From Candidatus Heimdallarchaeota archaeon (GTDB taxonomy: Archaea; Asgardarchaeota; Heimdallarchaeia; Heimdallarchaeales; Kariarchaeaceae): DNA of 27,170 nucleotides. The position numbers were made by a program, and so were the translations under genes. Of the stretch, positions 15,717-22,845 are shown piece by piece. The number at the start of each line of letters is the position of its first letter. Within the stretch, counting starts at the first letter, position 1. Under the pieces are notes generated by a model, which saw nothing but the letters and a program-made list of their open reading frames with translations, ran no database searches and was not told the origin of the DNA. The stretch covers positions 1 through 27,170 of the forward strand of contig JAAFKL010000401.1 in the NCBI GenBank assembly GCA_021399405.1, in the 5' to 3' direction.

Positions 15717-17014
15717 AAATGTCTAGCCCCTAAACCGTCTTTGATCAAGGTAAATAATCCTGCACCGGATTCGCCGAATGATTTAATCAGATATCTCAGA
15801 AGATTTTCTTTTGGTTCACCGTTTTCAGTGAGATAATTACGAAATCCGTCATTTATTGCATCAGGATACGTTTTGAACAATCTTTTATTTTTCGTCATCT
15901 TCTTTACTTTTTTGAATCTTTTGAAATCTTTCAATATATAAGAATTTTTTAGTTTTTTATGATATGAGGATAATGCTTCTTTGGAACTATCTTGCGCTTT
16001 GATAGCCTCAATTGCAGTTTCAGCGGAAAGTATTGCACTTTTTATTCCATAATTCATCCCCTGAATTACTAACCCATTACTGAAAACAAAACCTGCAGCA
16101 TCTCCAATTACCATATACCCATCTCCATAAAATTTTGGAAATTTATTTAAACCGAATTCTGGAACTAATTTCGCACCATATTCAACTGGAACGCCATTTT
16201 TTATCAATCTAGCAATATATGGATGTTTTTTGAAATGTTCAATTACTTCGTATGATCTATCTTCGGTTGTTAAAGTATCTAAATGAACGATCACGCCAAT
16301 GCTTAAAGTATCTTTGTTTGTATAGAAAAATCCTCCAGCTTTCATTTCTGAACCATTCAAATTACCCAATATGAATTCACCAGCCACACCGGATCCTTCA
16401 TCTAATAAAAATCGGTCTTCCAAAACTTGTTTATCAAGTTTAATGACCTCTTTTATCCCAATCATCATATCAGAATAATCATATCGTTTCTTATCTTTCA
16501 CATAAGTTAGATTATGTTTTAGTAGAAGTCGTGGATTGGCTCCTTCTGCAATAATAGTAATCGGGGCGAATAATTCTTCATCCCCTTGTCTAACTCCAAT
16601 TACTTTATTATTTTCCATGATTAATTCATCGATATTAATTCCCGAGAGTACTGCAACTCCGGCTTCTTTAGCTTGATTTGCTAACCATTCATCAAAAACT
16701 GCTCTTAATATGGATACACCTGGATATGGTTTTTCTTTCCAACTATCAAAATGGAAATCAAAAACTGTAGCATCATTTTTAGATAGAAATCCTATTTTCT
16801 TATTTATGATATATCGTTCAATAGGTGCCTCATCCATCCAATTTGGTAAGATCTCTGCCAGGTCATTCCCCCATAGGACCCCACCAGAAAGATTCTTAGA
16901 TCCAATTGGTAAACCTCGATCAATAAGTACAACTTTCAATCCGTTTTGAGCTAATTTAATTGAAGCTGAAGTACCTGATACTCCGGCTCCTATAACAATT
17001 ACGTCAGGTTTCAT
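15713..17014 (-). CDS. fixC: FixC family flavoprotein dehydrogenase (ETF-quinone oxidoreductase type)
   Basis: A 433-residue FAD protein of the FixC/ETF-QO group. The N-terminal dinucleotide fold GAGVSG (9-14), with acidic D32 closing the second strand (VVLIDRG), starts the protein. The sixth segment YMVIGDAAGFV (300-310) gives the second FAD contact, followed by an SNGLVIQGMNYG stretch (312-323) typical of geranylgeranyl reductase-like and FixC enzymes. The C-terminal part lacks the iron-sulfur domain fused in mitochondrial ETF-QO; FixX, encoded immediately downstream, supplies it. The expected role is to receive the high-potential electrons of bifurcation and reduce a membrane quinone. A good TATA-like element and an inverted repeat lie upstream. 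It heads the minus-strand fix region. Confidence 0.92.
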   Translation of the reverse strand: MKPDVIVIGAGVSGTSASIKLAQNGLKVVLIDRGLPIGSKNLSGGVLWGNDLAEILPNWMDEAPIERYIINKKIGFLSKNDATVFDFHFDSWKEKPYPGVSILRAVFDEWLANQAKEAGVAVLSGINIDELIMENNKVIGVRQGDEELFAPITIIAEGANPRLLLKHNLTYVKDKKRYDYSDMMIGIKEVIKLDKQVLEDRFLLDEGSGVAGEFILGNLNGSEMKAGGFFYTNKDTLSIGVIVHLDTLTTEDRSYEVIEHFKKHPYIARLIKNGVPVEYGAKLVPEFGLNKFPKFYGDGYMVIGDAAGFVFSNGLVIQGMNYGIKSAILSAETAIEAIKAQDSSKEALSSYHKKLKNSYILKDFKRFKKVKKMTKNKRLFKTYPDAINDGFRNYLTENGEPKENLLRYLIKSFGESGAGLFTLIKDGLGARHL

Positions 17015-17047
17015 AGGATTGATTACCCCTAAAATTATAAAATACTC

Positions 17048-17071
17048 AACGAACGTTCAATTAAATTCGTT
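17048..17071. promoter_or_regulatory. inverted repeat just upstream of fixC
   Basis: AACGAA at 17048-17053 and TTCGTT at 17066-17071 form an inverted repeat with a 12-nt spacer; the left part also contains the perfect palindrome GAACGTTC (17051-17058). It lies 34-57 nt before the fixC ATG and just downstream of the transcription start predicted from the TATA-like element, a position suited to a repressor site. Confidence 0.35.
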
Positions 17072-17093
17072 ATGTTGTATCAACTCTCAAATC

Positions 17094-17101
17094 AATATAA
17101 A
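17094..17101 (-). promoter_or_regulatory. putative TATA box of fixCX
   Basis: TTTATATT on the minus strand, inside an A/T-rich stretch, about 84 nt before the fixC start codon. It predicts transcription starting near 17072 and a leader of about 57 nt that contains the inverted repeat. Confidence 0.42.
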
Positions 17102-17167
17102 TATTTGAGGATAAATGAGTTATAGCAAATAAGATAGAATTGAGTGGTTAGTTTTCTCTAAGTATTA

Positions 17168-18019
17168 TTAATTTAATTCTTTTTGTCTCAAAATCATGAT
17201 TGCTATCGTTAAGAGCCCAATAATTGCTCCGATTAGACCCCCAAACATTGTCAAGAGGGAAGGAGTTGAACTTTCTAATGGTTCTAAATGGTATAACATT
17301 TTAGGTAATATGGCGTCGACTAACCATTGAAAGGAGAGATAATTATTTGAATCCCCTAAGGAACCAGCAATTTGAGAAATTACAAATAATCCTAACATTG
17401 AAGATAGTATGGAATACAAACTACGACTAAAAATTGTAGAGAATACTAAAGTCAAAGCTATTACTATACACTGAAGTAATATTATCAACAAGGTTGCTCC
17501 TAGTATTTCATCAATTGTCGATAAGTATGTTGCAGGAAACTCTGCATCATATCTCACAAGGTTTACAATATAAATTAATATCAGAATAGGAATATCCAGT
17601 AAAGCAATAATCACTACCATACCAAAAAATTTTCCCATAATAATCTCTGAATCATAGACGGGTTTTGATCTTAGAAGGGGAAATGTATCTTCCTCTATTT
17701 CACCTGAAATTGCATCTGCATTCAAAAGAACGATTAATATTTGGCCTAGGAAAAATGAGATATATATCGCTGGTATAAAATTTTTAATTGCAGTATGGGC
17801 TTGAAATATAGCAATTCCGGGACCTGTTTGGATTGCTGGCTCCACACTTCCTAACAATAAGATGAGTAGTGGAAACGCAACAAAATATATCAATGCCAAA
17901 TAGAACCTTTTTTCCTTCACGGTAGAAGCAACTAGTTCACTCGCAATAATTGGTATTGATCTCCCATAATCTTTGGGTTTCAAAATCTGAACATAATTTT
18001 TAATCTTTTGAAAACTCAT
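17168..18019 (-). CDS. ABC-2 type transporter permease
   Basis: A 283-residue membrane protein with about six hydrophobic helices (first near 41-60, last near 258-277) and a short charged N-terminal lead. SGEIEEDTFPLLRSKPVYDSEII, around residues 105-128, resembles the conserved segment between helices 2 and 3 of ABC-2 permeases (a variant of the E-x-x-x-G-T-x-x-x-L-L-S-x-P-x-x pattern). Its start overlaps the ATPase stop by four bases. With that ATPase it forms an export-type transporter of the NatAB/NosFY kind. No extracytoplasmic substrate-binding lipoprotein is present; instead a toroid protein is encoded at the head of the operon. The substrate cannot be predicted. Confidence 0.85.
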   Translation of the reverse strand: MSFQKIKNYVQILKPKDYGRSIPIIASELVASTVKEKRFYLALIYFVAFPLLILLLGSVEPAIQTGPGIAIFQAHTAIKNFIPAIYISFFLGQILIVLLNADAISGEIEEDTFPLLRSKPVYDSEIIMGKFFGMVVIIALLDIPILILIYIVNLVRYDAEFPATYLSTIDEILGATLLIILLQCIVIALTLVFSTIFSRSLYSILSSMLGLFVISQIAGSLGDSNNYLSFQWLVDAILPKMLYHLEPLESSTPSLLTMFGGLIGAIIGLLTIAIMILRQKELN

Positions 18020-18984
18020 AATAATTCCTCCTGTTCCCCTCTTATACTGTCAAGCGAAGTGTTTTTCGAGACTAATTTTATGAATAAGTTCTCTAATGCA
18101 TCTTTAACAGGTTTATAACTTTTTAATTGATAATTATTTTCACTGCAAATTCTGGGAATGTCTTTCCATAACTCTAATAATTTCCCATTAGCATTAACAA
18201 CAAGAACATCAAGATCAAGGTTCGTTAAATACCCTAGATCGTCTAATTTAGTTTTTAGATCTTCTGGATGACTTACATGGATTTCATATGTATCATCGAA
18301 CACGTTCTGGGTTAATTCTCTCATTTTGCCTGACACCAAAACTTTTCCTTCACTCATAATCGCGATGTGATTTGTCATTCTTTGAATTTCAGGTAAAATA
18401 TGTGATGAAATAATTATTGTGCGATTCTTATCTTTTGCCAAATCGGTTATGAGTCCCATTACATAAATCCTGCCCTCAGGATCCAATGATGCTGTTGGCT
18501 CATCAAGGATTAATATTTCAGGATCTCCGATGAGTGTATTTGCAAAACCTAAACGTTGAGTCTCCCCGCCTGATAATTTACCAACTATACTCTGTTCAAA
18601 TTTGGATAAACCGACTTGGTCAAGAATGTCTCGAACCGCGTATTTTGATTCGCTTCGAGAGAATCCCTTTAGTCTAGCCATATATCTTAAAAATTGATAA
18701 ACTGTTTTATCTCTGTGTAAAGAGGGGTTTTGAGGTAAATAACCGACTTTGCGGAAAAGTTCTACTCTATCTTTCCAAGGATTAAGGCCCATAATGCTAA
18801 TATTTCCACTTGTAGGTTTAAGATTGCCAGTAAGTAGCTTTAGAGTAGTGGATTTTCCAGCACCATTCGGTCCAAGAAGGCCAAACAATGCACCTCTGGG
18901 TACTTCTAAATTCATCCTAGTAACTATTGCTTTTGATTGAAAAAACTTAGATAAATTATTAATTTTTATAACTGGTTCACTCAT
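18016..18984 (-). CDS. ABC transporter ATP-binding protein (export type)
   Basis: A 322-residue ABC ATPase. Walker A GPNGAGKS (38-45), Q-loop Q85 in YLPQNP, signature LSGGE (137-141), Walker B ILILDEP (157-163) with catalytic E162, D-loop SLDP and switch H195 are all intact, so it should hydrolyse ATP. A C-terminal extension of about 100 residues is typical of NatA/CcmA-like subunits paired with ABC-2 permeases. The start overlaps the stop of the toroid gene and the stop overlaps the start of the permease gene, each by four bases, so the three proteins are almost certainly translated as a unit. Confidence 0.93.
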   Translation of the reverse strand: MSEPVIKINNLSKFFQSKAIVTRMNLEVPRGALFGLLGPNGAGKSTTLKLLTGNLKPTSGNISIMGLNPWKDRVELFRKVGYLPQNPSLHRDKTVYQFLRYMARLKGFSRSESKYAVRDILDQVGLSKFEQSIVGKLSGGETQRLGFANTLIGDPEILILDEPTASLDPEGRIYVMGLITDLAKDKNRTIIISSHILPEIQRMTNHIAIMSEGKVLVSGKMRELTQNVFDDTYEIHVSHPEDLKTKLDDLGYLTNLDLDVLVVNANGKLLELWKDIPRICSENNYQLKSYKPVKDALENLFIKLVSKNTSLDSIRGEQEELL

Positions 18985-20042
18985 TTCAATTTCCTCCGGA
19001 TAAAGATGAAAGATACAATTCCAATAATAGGAGAAATTAATCCAATTCCAACAAATCCTTGAGTTTGAAGTACATCAGGGCTCAGTAATTCGTCAAGCGA
19101 ATCCAACAACCATAGAATGTTAATTGCATACCAGGTCGAACTTACATTGACTTCAGTACTAGCAATATCTGTGAAACCACTATCTGCTTTTTGCAAATCT
19201 AATATTTTTAGAATAATTTCTTTCTTATTTTCTAGCTCACCGAGTTTATCTATACTATTGAGTGCATTGATAGCTTCATATGTAGCTTTTAGATTGGGGG
19301 GATCATTCAGTGTTGAAGAAAACATCCCGTTAGATGTAGCGTAAGCTCTGATGAATTTTGAAGCTAATTCTGCATCTTCTGGTTCTTGTGCTAACATTGC
19401 TAATAATCCCACTGTTTGAATTGCAGCTTCAAAATTATTATAAGTTCCATTGCTTAATTGAAGTGATTTCAATTCTGAGCCTAGAAATACGTTAGGAATT
19501 GGTGGAATTACTTTAATTAGAATTGATGAACGAATATATTCTCCCCATTTTTTAATTAAATCAATTGTTAGATCATTGTTTTTTATGACGGTCTGATTAT
19601 TTTCAATTACTGTAGAATAGAATAATTCATTTGCTGATGTATTGAGATACTGATCAATCTTCCAAGTTGCAAGCTGACTTGAATTAACATTTAGCTCGAT
19701 TAATCCTTGAATTGCGGTTACTGTTGTATCCCATGAACTCTCAGCTTCAGGATTTTCTCCGAAACCTCCGTCCTCATTTTGTGATCTTTGGTAAAATAAT
19801 AAAATGTCAAGCGTATTATTGACTTCATAATCGACTAATCGTGAAATAGCTAATACTTTAGTGGATATATCAATATTAACTTCGTCAGATATTGAATTTG
19901 CAAACCCTTCAGGGGACAAACGAACTTCATCAAAAAAATTATGAACACTCGCATTCCTAGTCTTAGCGTAAGATGGAGAAGCAAATAATAAAATAATAAA
20001 TAAAATATAGATAATTTTGTTTCTCAATATTATTTCATACAA
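18981..20042 (-). CDS. secreted, membrane-anchored alpha-toroid (prenyltransferase/squalene-cyclase-like repeat) protein
   Basis: A 353-residue protein with a clear signal peptide (hydrophobic 10-22, likely cleavage after SYA, residue 26) and a C-terminal membrane helix (about 329-348) followed by RRKLK. The folded part would thus lie outside the cell, anchored by its C-terminus. Between them are repeats of the prenyltransferase/terpene-cyclase toroid type: EDGGFGENPEAESSWDTT (90-107), SNGTYNNFEAAIQTVGLL (197-214), SNGMF with a following LKATYEAINAL (237-261), and DSGF with SSTWYAINILWLL (287-313). Catalytic zinc ligands of prenyltransferases are not evident, so an enzyme of that kind is unlikely; a binding role is more plausible. 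It heads a translationally coupled operon with an ABC exporter. Several N-x-S/T sites could be glycosylated. Its function is unknown. Confidence 0.8.
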   Translation of the reverse strand: MYEIILRNKIIYILFIILLFASPSYAKTRNASVHNFFDEVRLSPEGFANSISDEVNIDISTKVLAISRLVDYEVNNTLDILLFYQRSQNEDGGFGENPEAESSWDTTVTAIQGLIELNVNSSQLATWKIDQYLNTSANELFYSTVIENNQTVIKNNDLTIDLIKKWGEYIRSSILIKVIPPIPNVFLGSELKSLQLSNGTYNNFEAAIQTVGLLAMLAQEPEDAELASKFIRAYATSNGMFSSTLNDPPNLKATYEAINALNSIDKLGELENKKEIILKILDLQKADSGFTDIASTEVNVSSTWYAINILWLLDSLDELLSPDVLQTQGFVGIGLISPIIGIVSFIFIRRKLK

Positions 20043-20128
20043 TGTTAGCCGTATTATGATTTATACCTATTTAATTGACTAATATTTGAACGATTGTTTT
20101 ATTCTTCATTTCTCAATTTAGCTGAATT

Positions 20129-20257
20129 TTACACTACTTCTGCAAGGCCAACTGAATACCAAACAATCATCAAGACAATAAAAAATCCGGCGAAACGGAC
20201 GAATCTCATCACTCTCTCCCTATCCTCATCATAGGTTTGTTCTTGTTTTTCTGTCAT
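20129..20257 (-). CDS. small single-pass membrane protein (42 residues)
   Basis: A short open frame in the 380-bp gap between the toroid gene and the longin-like gene. It starts at the ATG at 20257 and stops with TAA at 20131-20129. The product begins with a charged stretch (MTEKQEQTYDEDRERVMRF), then a hydrophobic segment of about 20 residues (from FAGFFIVLMIVW), and ends in a short neutral tail (SVGLAEVV). This layout suggests a single membrane helix with the charged N-terminus in the cytoplasm. It lies 86 nt upstream of the toroid start on the same strand and may belong to the same transcript. No family is recognised. The rest of the gap is A/T-rich with no other gene. Confidence 0.5.
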   Translation of the reverse strand: MTEKQEQTYDEDRERVMRFVRFAGFFIVLMIVWYSVGLAEVV

Positions 20258-20422
20258 ATGTTGGAATTCTAAGGCTATTTTATGAAACCTTTTCTTTTGA
20301 ATATCTAATATGATTAACCATTAGTATGAATTTGAAAATTACATCAAATTTTCTCATTTCATCATTAATTTTCTGAGAAGTTTCTTAAATTGTTAAATTT
20401 CAGTTTTGATATATAAGTTAAA

Positions 20423-21070
20423 ATGATTGTTTATGCAGTATATTTGATGACGGTTGATGGTGTTGAATTGGTATCAGAGAAATTCCAATCTCAGATCACT
20501 ATTCCAGATACTACATTACTTTCAGCACTTTTCATCGCTTTCCAACAAATGGCTGATTCGGTCACTACTTTAGGTATCCCCAAAAAGATCTGTTTTGATG
20601 AGATGACATACCATTTGCAATCTTTTGGCAATTTTCAAGTTGTAATTGTTACTGACACTGATAAAGGTCCAAGAGATTTACTTTATACTTTGGGATATCA
20701 ATTTATGGGGCAGAGTTCACACCTAATCCGTTTTGATGGAAATATTAGCCGATTTGAACCCTTTCGTGATGTGATTAAGAAAGTAATTTCTGAAAGTGCT
20801 TCAGCTGATTTATCCCAATCGCTAAATCCTGGTGCTTTCTTAGATGCGATGACAATTATGTCACTTCCGAAAAAAGTTCAAAAAACTGCAAGAGCAGTGA
20901 TATCTTATGGTTCATCTTCATTTGAGGATCTGTTAGATGAATTAAATTGTCCTGAACCAGATTTAATTGAAAACCTTGAATTTTTAAGAGAAATGGGATA
21001 TGTCGGAATTAAGAGCGTAAATGGAGTGAATCATTATTTTACAGCAGCCGGTATAAGAAAAGAAGCCTAA
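20423..21070 (+). CDS. longin/roadblock-like domain with C-terminal winged helix (paralogue)
   Basis: A 215-residue protein, homologous over its full length to the protein at 9347-9961. The N-terminus (MIVYAVYLMTVDGVELVSEK), a helix at about 31-47, strands MTYHLQSFG and FQVVIVTDTD, and an ISRFEPFRD segment match the longin/roadblock-like half. Residues about 142-213 form the winged helix: PKKVQKTARAVISYG, SFEDLLDEL, DLIENLEFLREMGYVG and the wing SVNGVNHYFT. Unlike its relative it has no MinD-like gene beside it. Its neighbours are the toroid-ABC operon (opposite strand) and a secreted protein gene (196 nt downstream). A role in signalling or regulating membrane processes is an inference from fold type and context only. 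Confidence 0.7.
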   Translation: MIVYAVYLMTVDGVELVSEKFQSQITIPDTTLLSALFIAFQQMADSVTTLGIPKKICFDEMTYHLQSFGNFQVVIVTDTDKGPRDLLYTLGYQFMGQSSHLIRFDGNISRFEPFRDVIKKVISESASADLSQSLNPGAFLDAMTIMSLPKKVQKTARAVISYGSSSFEDLLDELNCPEPDLIENLEFLREMGYVGIKSVNGVNHYFTAAGIRKEA

Positions 21071-21286
21071 ATAAATTGTGTAGTGATAAACTTCATTGGA
21101 ATTGGAACCAAGATTATTATCTCCTCAGTCAAAATTCTGAGTGCTCTTACGATCATCTCTTGAATAAAGATCACTAACACCTGTACTTTATATAAATGAT
21201 AAAATATTTGTATTACATTTCGAATTTTAAACTCAGAGACACACTGCAAGCCTTATCTATTTATATTGATCGACCGTAATTATATT

Positions 21287-21973
21287 GTGAAAAAATGGGG
21301 AATGATTTTATTATTCATATGTTTAACTTCATCACAATCAATTAGGAATGTGAATGGAGAAACTATCAAAACGCCGACTCAACAAACAGTAGATGGAACA
21401 TTTTATCATTATATATTTGAGAGTCCACAATTTCGAAATGGGGAAATTACTGTTGCAAAAGGTTCTACCTTTGAGTTTGATATCGAGTTAGTGATAGCCA
21501 TTCCTTATGATTTACATTCTGATCACAGGCTTGCTAATTTGAGATTATACATCCAATTTACTAATAACAAAGGCATTAATTTGGTTGAGACTTTCTCTGC
21601 AGGAGATGTTTATACCTATGAGAGAATAAATGTCCACGCTCCTCGTTTTAATGGATCATTGGAAATTGATAATCGATTTCCAAATGAATTTGAAGTATCA
21701 ATAGGGGCGAAATTTCTTGAGGGAGTAGCTTCAGATGAAGAACTCCAATTGAATAATGACCAATGGCTTTTCATTGCAAATGCTAGTATCGATTCCAGTA
21801 ATAATTATGATTTTGTTATTGTGATTGTATTAATTGTAGGATTACTTGGCACGGCAGGATTCATTATCGGCAAACAAATTCAAAAGGTAAAATCATTAAG
21901 AAACAGAAATCGAGATGATAAACCAATACCAAAAGATCAATCAATAACTAAAGATCATCGTAAATTAATTTAA
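21287..21973 (+). CDS. secreted single-pass membrane protein, unknown function
   Basis: No known family is recognised. From the GTG at 21287 (MKKWGMILLF...) the product has a classic signal peptide; a TTG at 21266 would add seven residues in front and is the other possible start. After the signal comes an extracellular part of about 150 residues, rich in alternating beta-strand patterns (for example STFEFDIELVIAIP, RLANLRLYIQFTN, EFEVSIGAKF). A membrane helix (about 20 residues, DFVIVIVLIVGLLGTAGFII) and a basic cytoplasmic tail of about 30 residues follow. It is thus a type I membrane protein with an outer beta-sandwich-like domain. The 195-nt gap before it contains no convincing gene. It lies upstream of another membrane protein and an ABC operon on the same strand. 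Confidence 0.7.
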   Translation: MKKWGMILLFICLTSSQSIRNVNGETIKTPTQQTVDGTFYHYIFESPQFRNGEITVAKGSTFEFDIELVIAIPYDLHSDHRLANLRLYIQFTNNKGINLVETFSAGDVYTYERINVHAPRFNGSLEIDNRFPNEFEVSIGAKFLEGVASDEELQLNNDQWLFIANASIDSSNNYDFVIVIVLIVGLLGTAGFIIGKQIQKVKSLRNRNRDDKPIPKDQSITKDHRKLI

Positions 21974-22083
21974 CAATGTAATGAGTCTTTTACTGTGTTC
22001 AATTGTATTTTTAACAGAAAATTAAAACCAATTTAATCGACAGATTTAATAGATTGAATTTACATATATGAGCCTGAAGCAAC

Positions 22084-22635
22084 ATGTTTCAATCAATTGA
22101 TCTAGTTAGAAAGAATTTTAGTGATTCAAGGCTATTTTCAAGTGATATTTTCAGAAAATGGCTAATCGCAAATATTATACTGTTCTGGTACTCTTCTGTT
22201 ATTCCAATTTACAATACAAGAACAAATTCTGATTTTCCTAATTTACATTTAATATTTTTTAGTTATATATTGTTAACTTTACCAATTTTGTATATTTTAG
22301 GTAAAATTGAACGAGAATTCGAAATCACAAATTACTTGGTCAGAATTCAAACAACATTAATCGTTCTATCAGCTATAACTGGATTTGTCATAATATTTTC
22401 TACTATTAGCTTTCAATGGTGGCCAATACAGATTATTGCAATACCTGGTTTTACTATTGGAATAATAGTCATGGGAATTATCTACTTAATTCTTGGAATT
22501 GCCCAATTTGATTTTTTGGCTTCATTATTCATCTCACTATTCATTGCAATGATTTATCTAATTATTCTATTAGGTGTGACACTTTTATATTTTGAACATT
22601 CTACTAAAATTGAAACGGTAGAATCAAATGCATAA
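22084..22635 (+). CDS. five-helix integral membrane protein, unknown function
   Basis: A 183-residue hydrophobic protein that I do not recognise. Five membrane segments can be drawn: about 26-44, 53-73, 88-108, 115-137 and 144-168, with a charged N-terminal stretch (RKNFSDSRLF) and an acidic C-terminal tail. A KIEREFEITN loop lies between helices 2 and 3. There are no catalytic motifs or cysteine pairs. It follows the secreted single-pass protein by 110 nt and precedes the four-gene ABC operon by 210 nt, all on the same strand. An accessory membrane component for the ABC systems is possible but unsupported beyond position. Confidence 0.65.
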   Translation: MFQSIDLVRKNFSDSRLFSSDIFRKWLIANIILFWYSSVIPIYNTRTNSDFPNLHLIFFSYILLTLPILYILGKIEREFEITNYLVRIQTTLIVLSAITGFVIIFSTISFQWWPIQIIAIPGFTIGIIVMGIIYLILGIAQFDFLASLFISLFIAMIYLIILLGVTLLYFEHSTKIETVESNA

Positions 22636-22691
22636 AAAGATACAATAAAACCAAAAAACACAAACAGAAATATGAGAACTGGCATGATCGA

Positions 22692-22719
22692 ATTTGTTAC
22701 CCTAATAAGTGTAACAAAT
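22692..22719. promoter_or_regulatory. perfect 9-bp inverted repeat, candidate operator
   Basis: ATTTGTTAC, a 10-nt spacer, and GTAACAAAT form a perfect inverted repeat 28 bp long. It lies immediately upstream of a TATA-like element in the 210-bp gap before the ABC operon. Size and symmetry suit a dimeric winged-helix regulator. The gap holds no gene. Confidence 0.5.
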
Positions 22720-22732
22720 ATGCATATTATTT

Positions 22733-22740
22733 TTTATAAA
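22733..22740 (+). promoter_or_regulatory. putative TATA box of the double ABC operon
   Basis: TTTATAAA lies 13 bp downstream of the 28-bp inverted repeat and predicts a transcript starting near 22764. A second, weaker TATA-like sequence (TAAATATAAT) lies around 22795-22804, closer to the start codon. Confidence 0.42.
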
Positions 22741-22805
22741 TTCTGTAATTATTCCGAAATTGTTCATAAAATTAACTTGAACTTGCAAAATTTGTAAATA
22801 TAATC

Positions 22806-22826
22806 AAGTCTGCGAAAGTCAGACTT
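22806..22826 (+). promoter_or_regulatory. 7-bp inverted repeat/hairpin close to the ABC operon start codon
   Basis: AAGTCTG, loop CGAAAGT, CAGACTT, then TTTT, about 20 nt upstream of the TTG start at 22846. If transcription starts upstream it forms a leader hairpin with a T-rich tail, like a small attenuator; if transcription starts from the nearer TATA-like element it would be an operator at the start site. Confidence 0.4.
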
Positions 22827-22845
22827 TTAAGTATGCAACAGTATA

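Noticed and set aside
18981..20042. Toroid protein as a true prenyltransferase or squalene cyclase
   Set aside because: It carries a signal peptide and a C-terminal anchor, and no zinc ligands or DxDD-type catalytic motif were seen, so only the fold resemblance is kept.
21067..21249. 60-residue minus-strand ORF in the gap after the second longin-like gene
   Set aside because: It ends against the 3' end of the longin-like gene, has an isoleucine-rich composition expected from AT-rich noncoding DNA, no start signal and no recognisable pattern.
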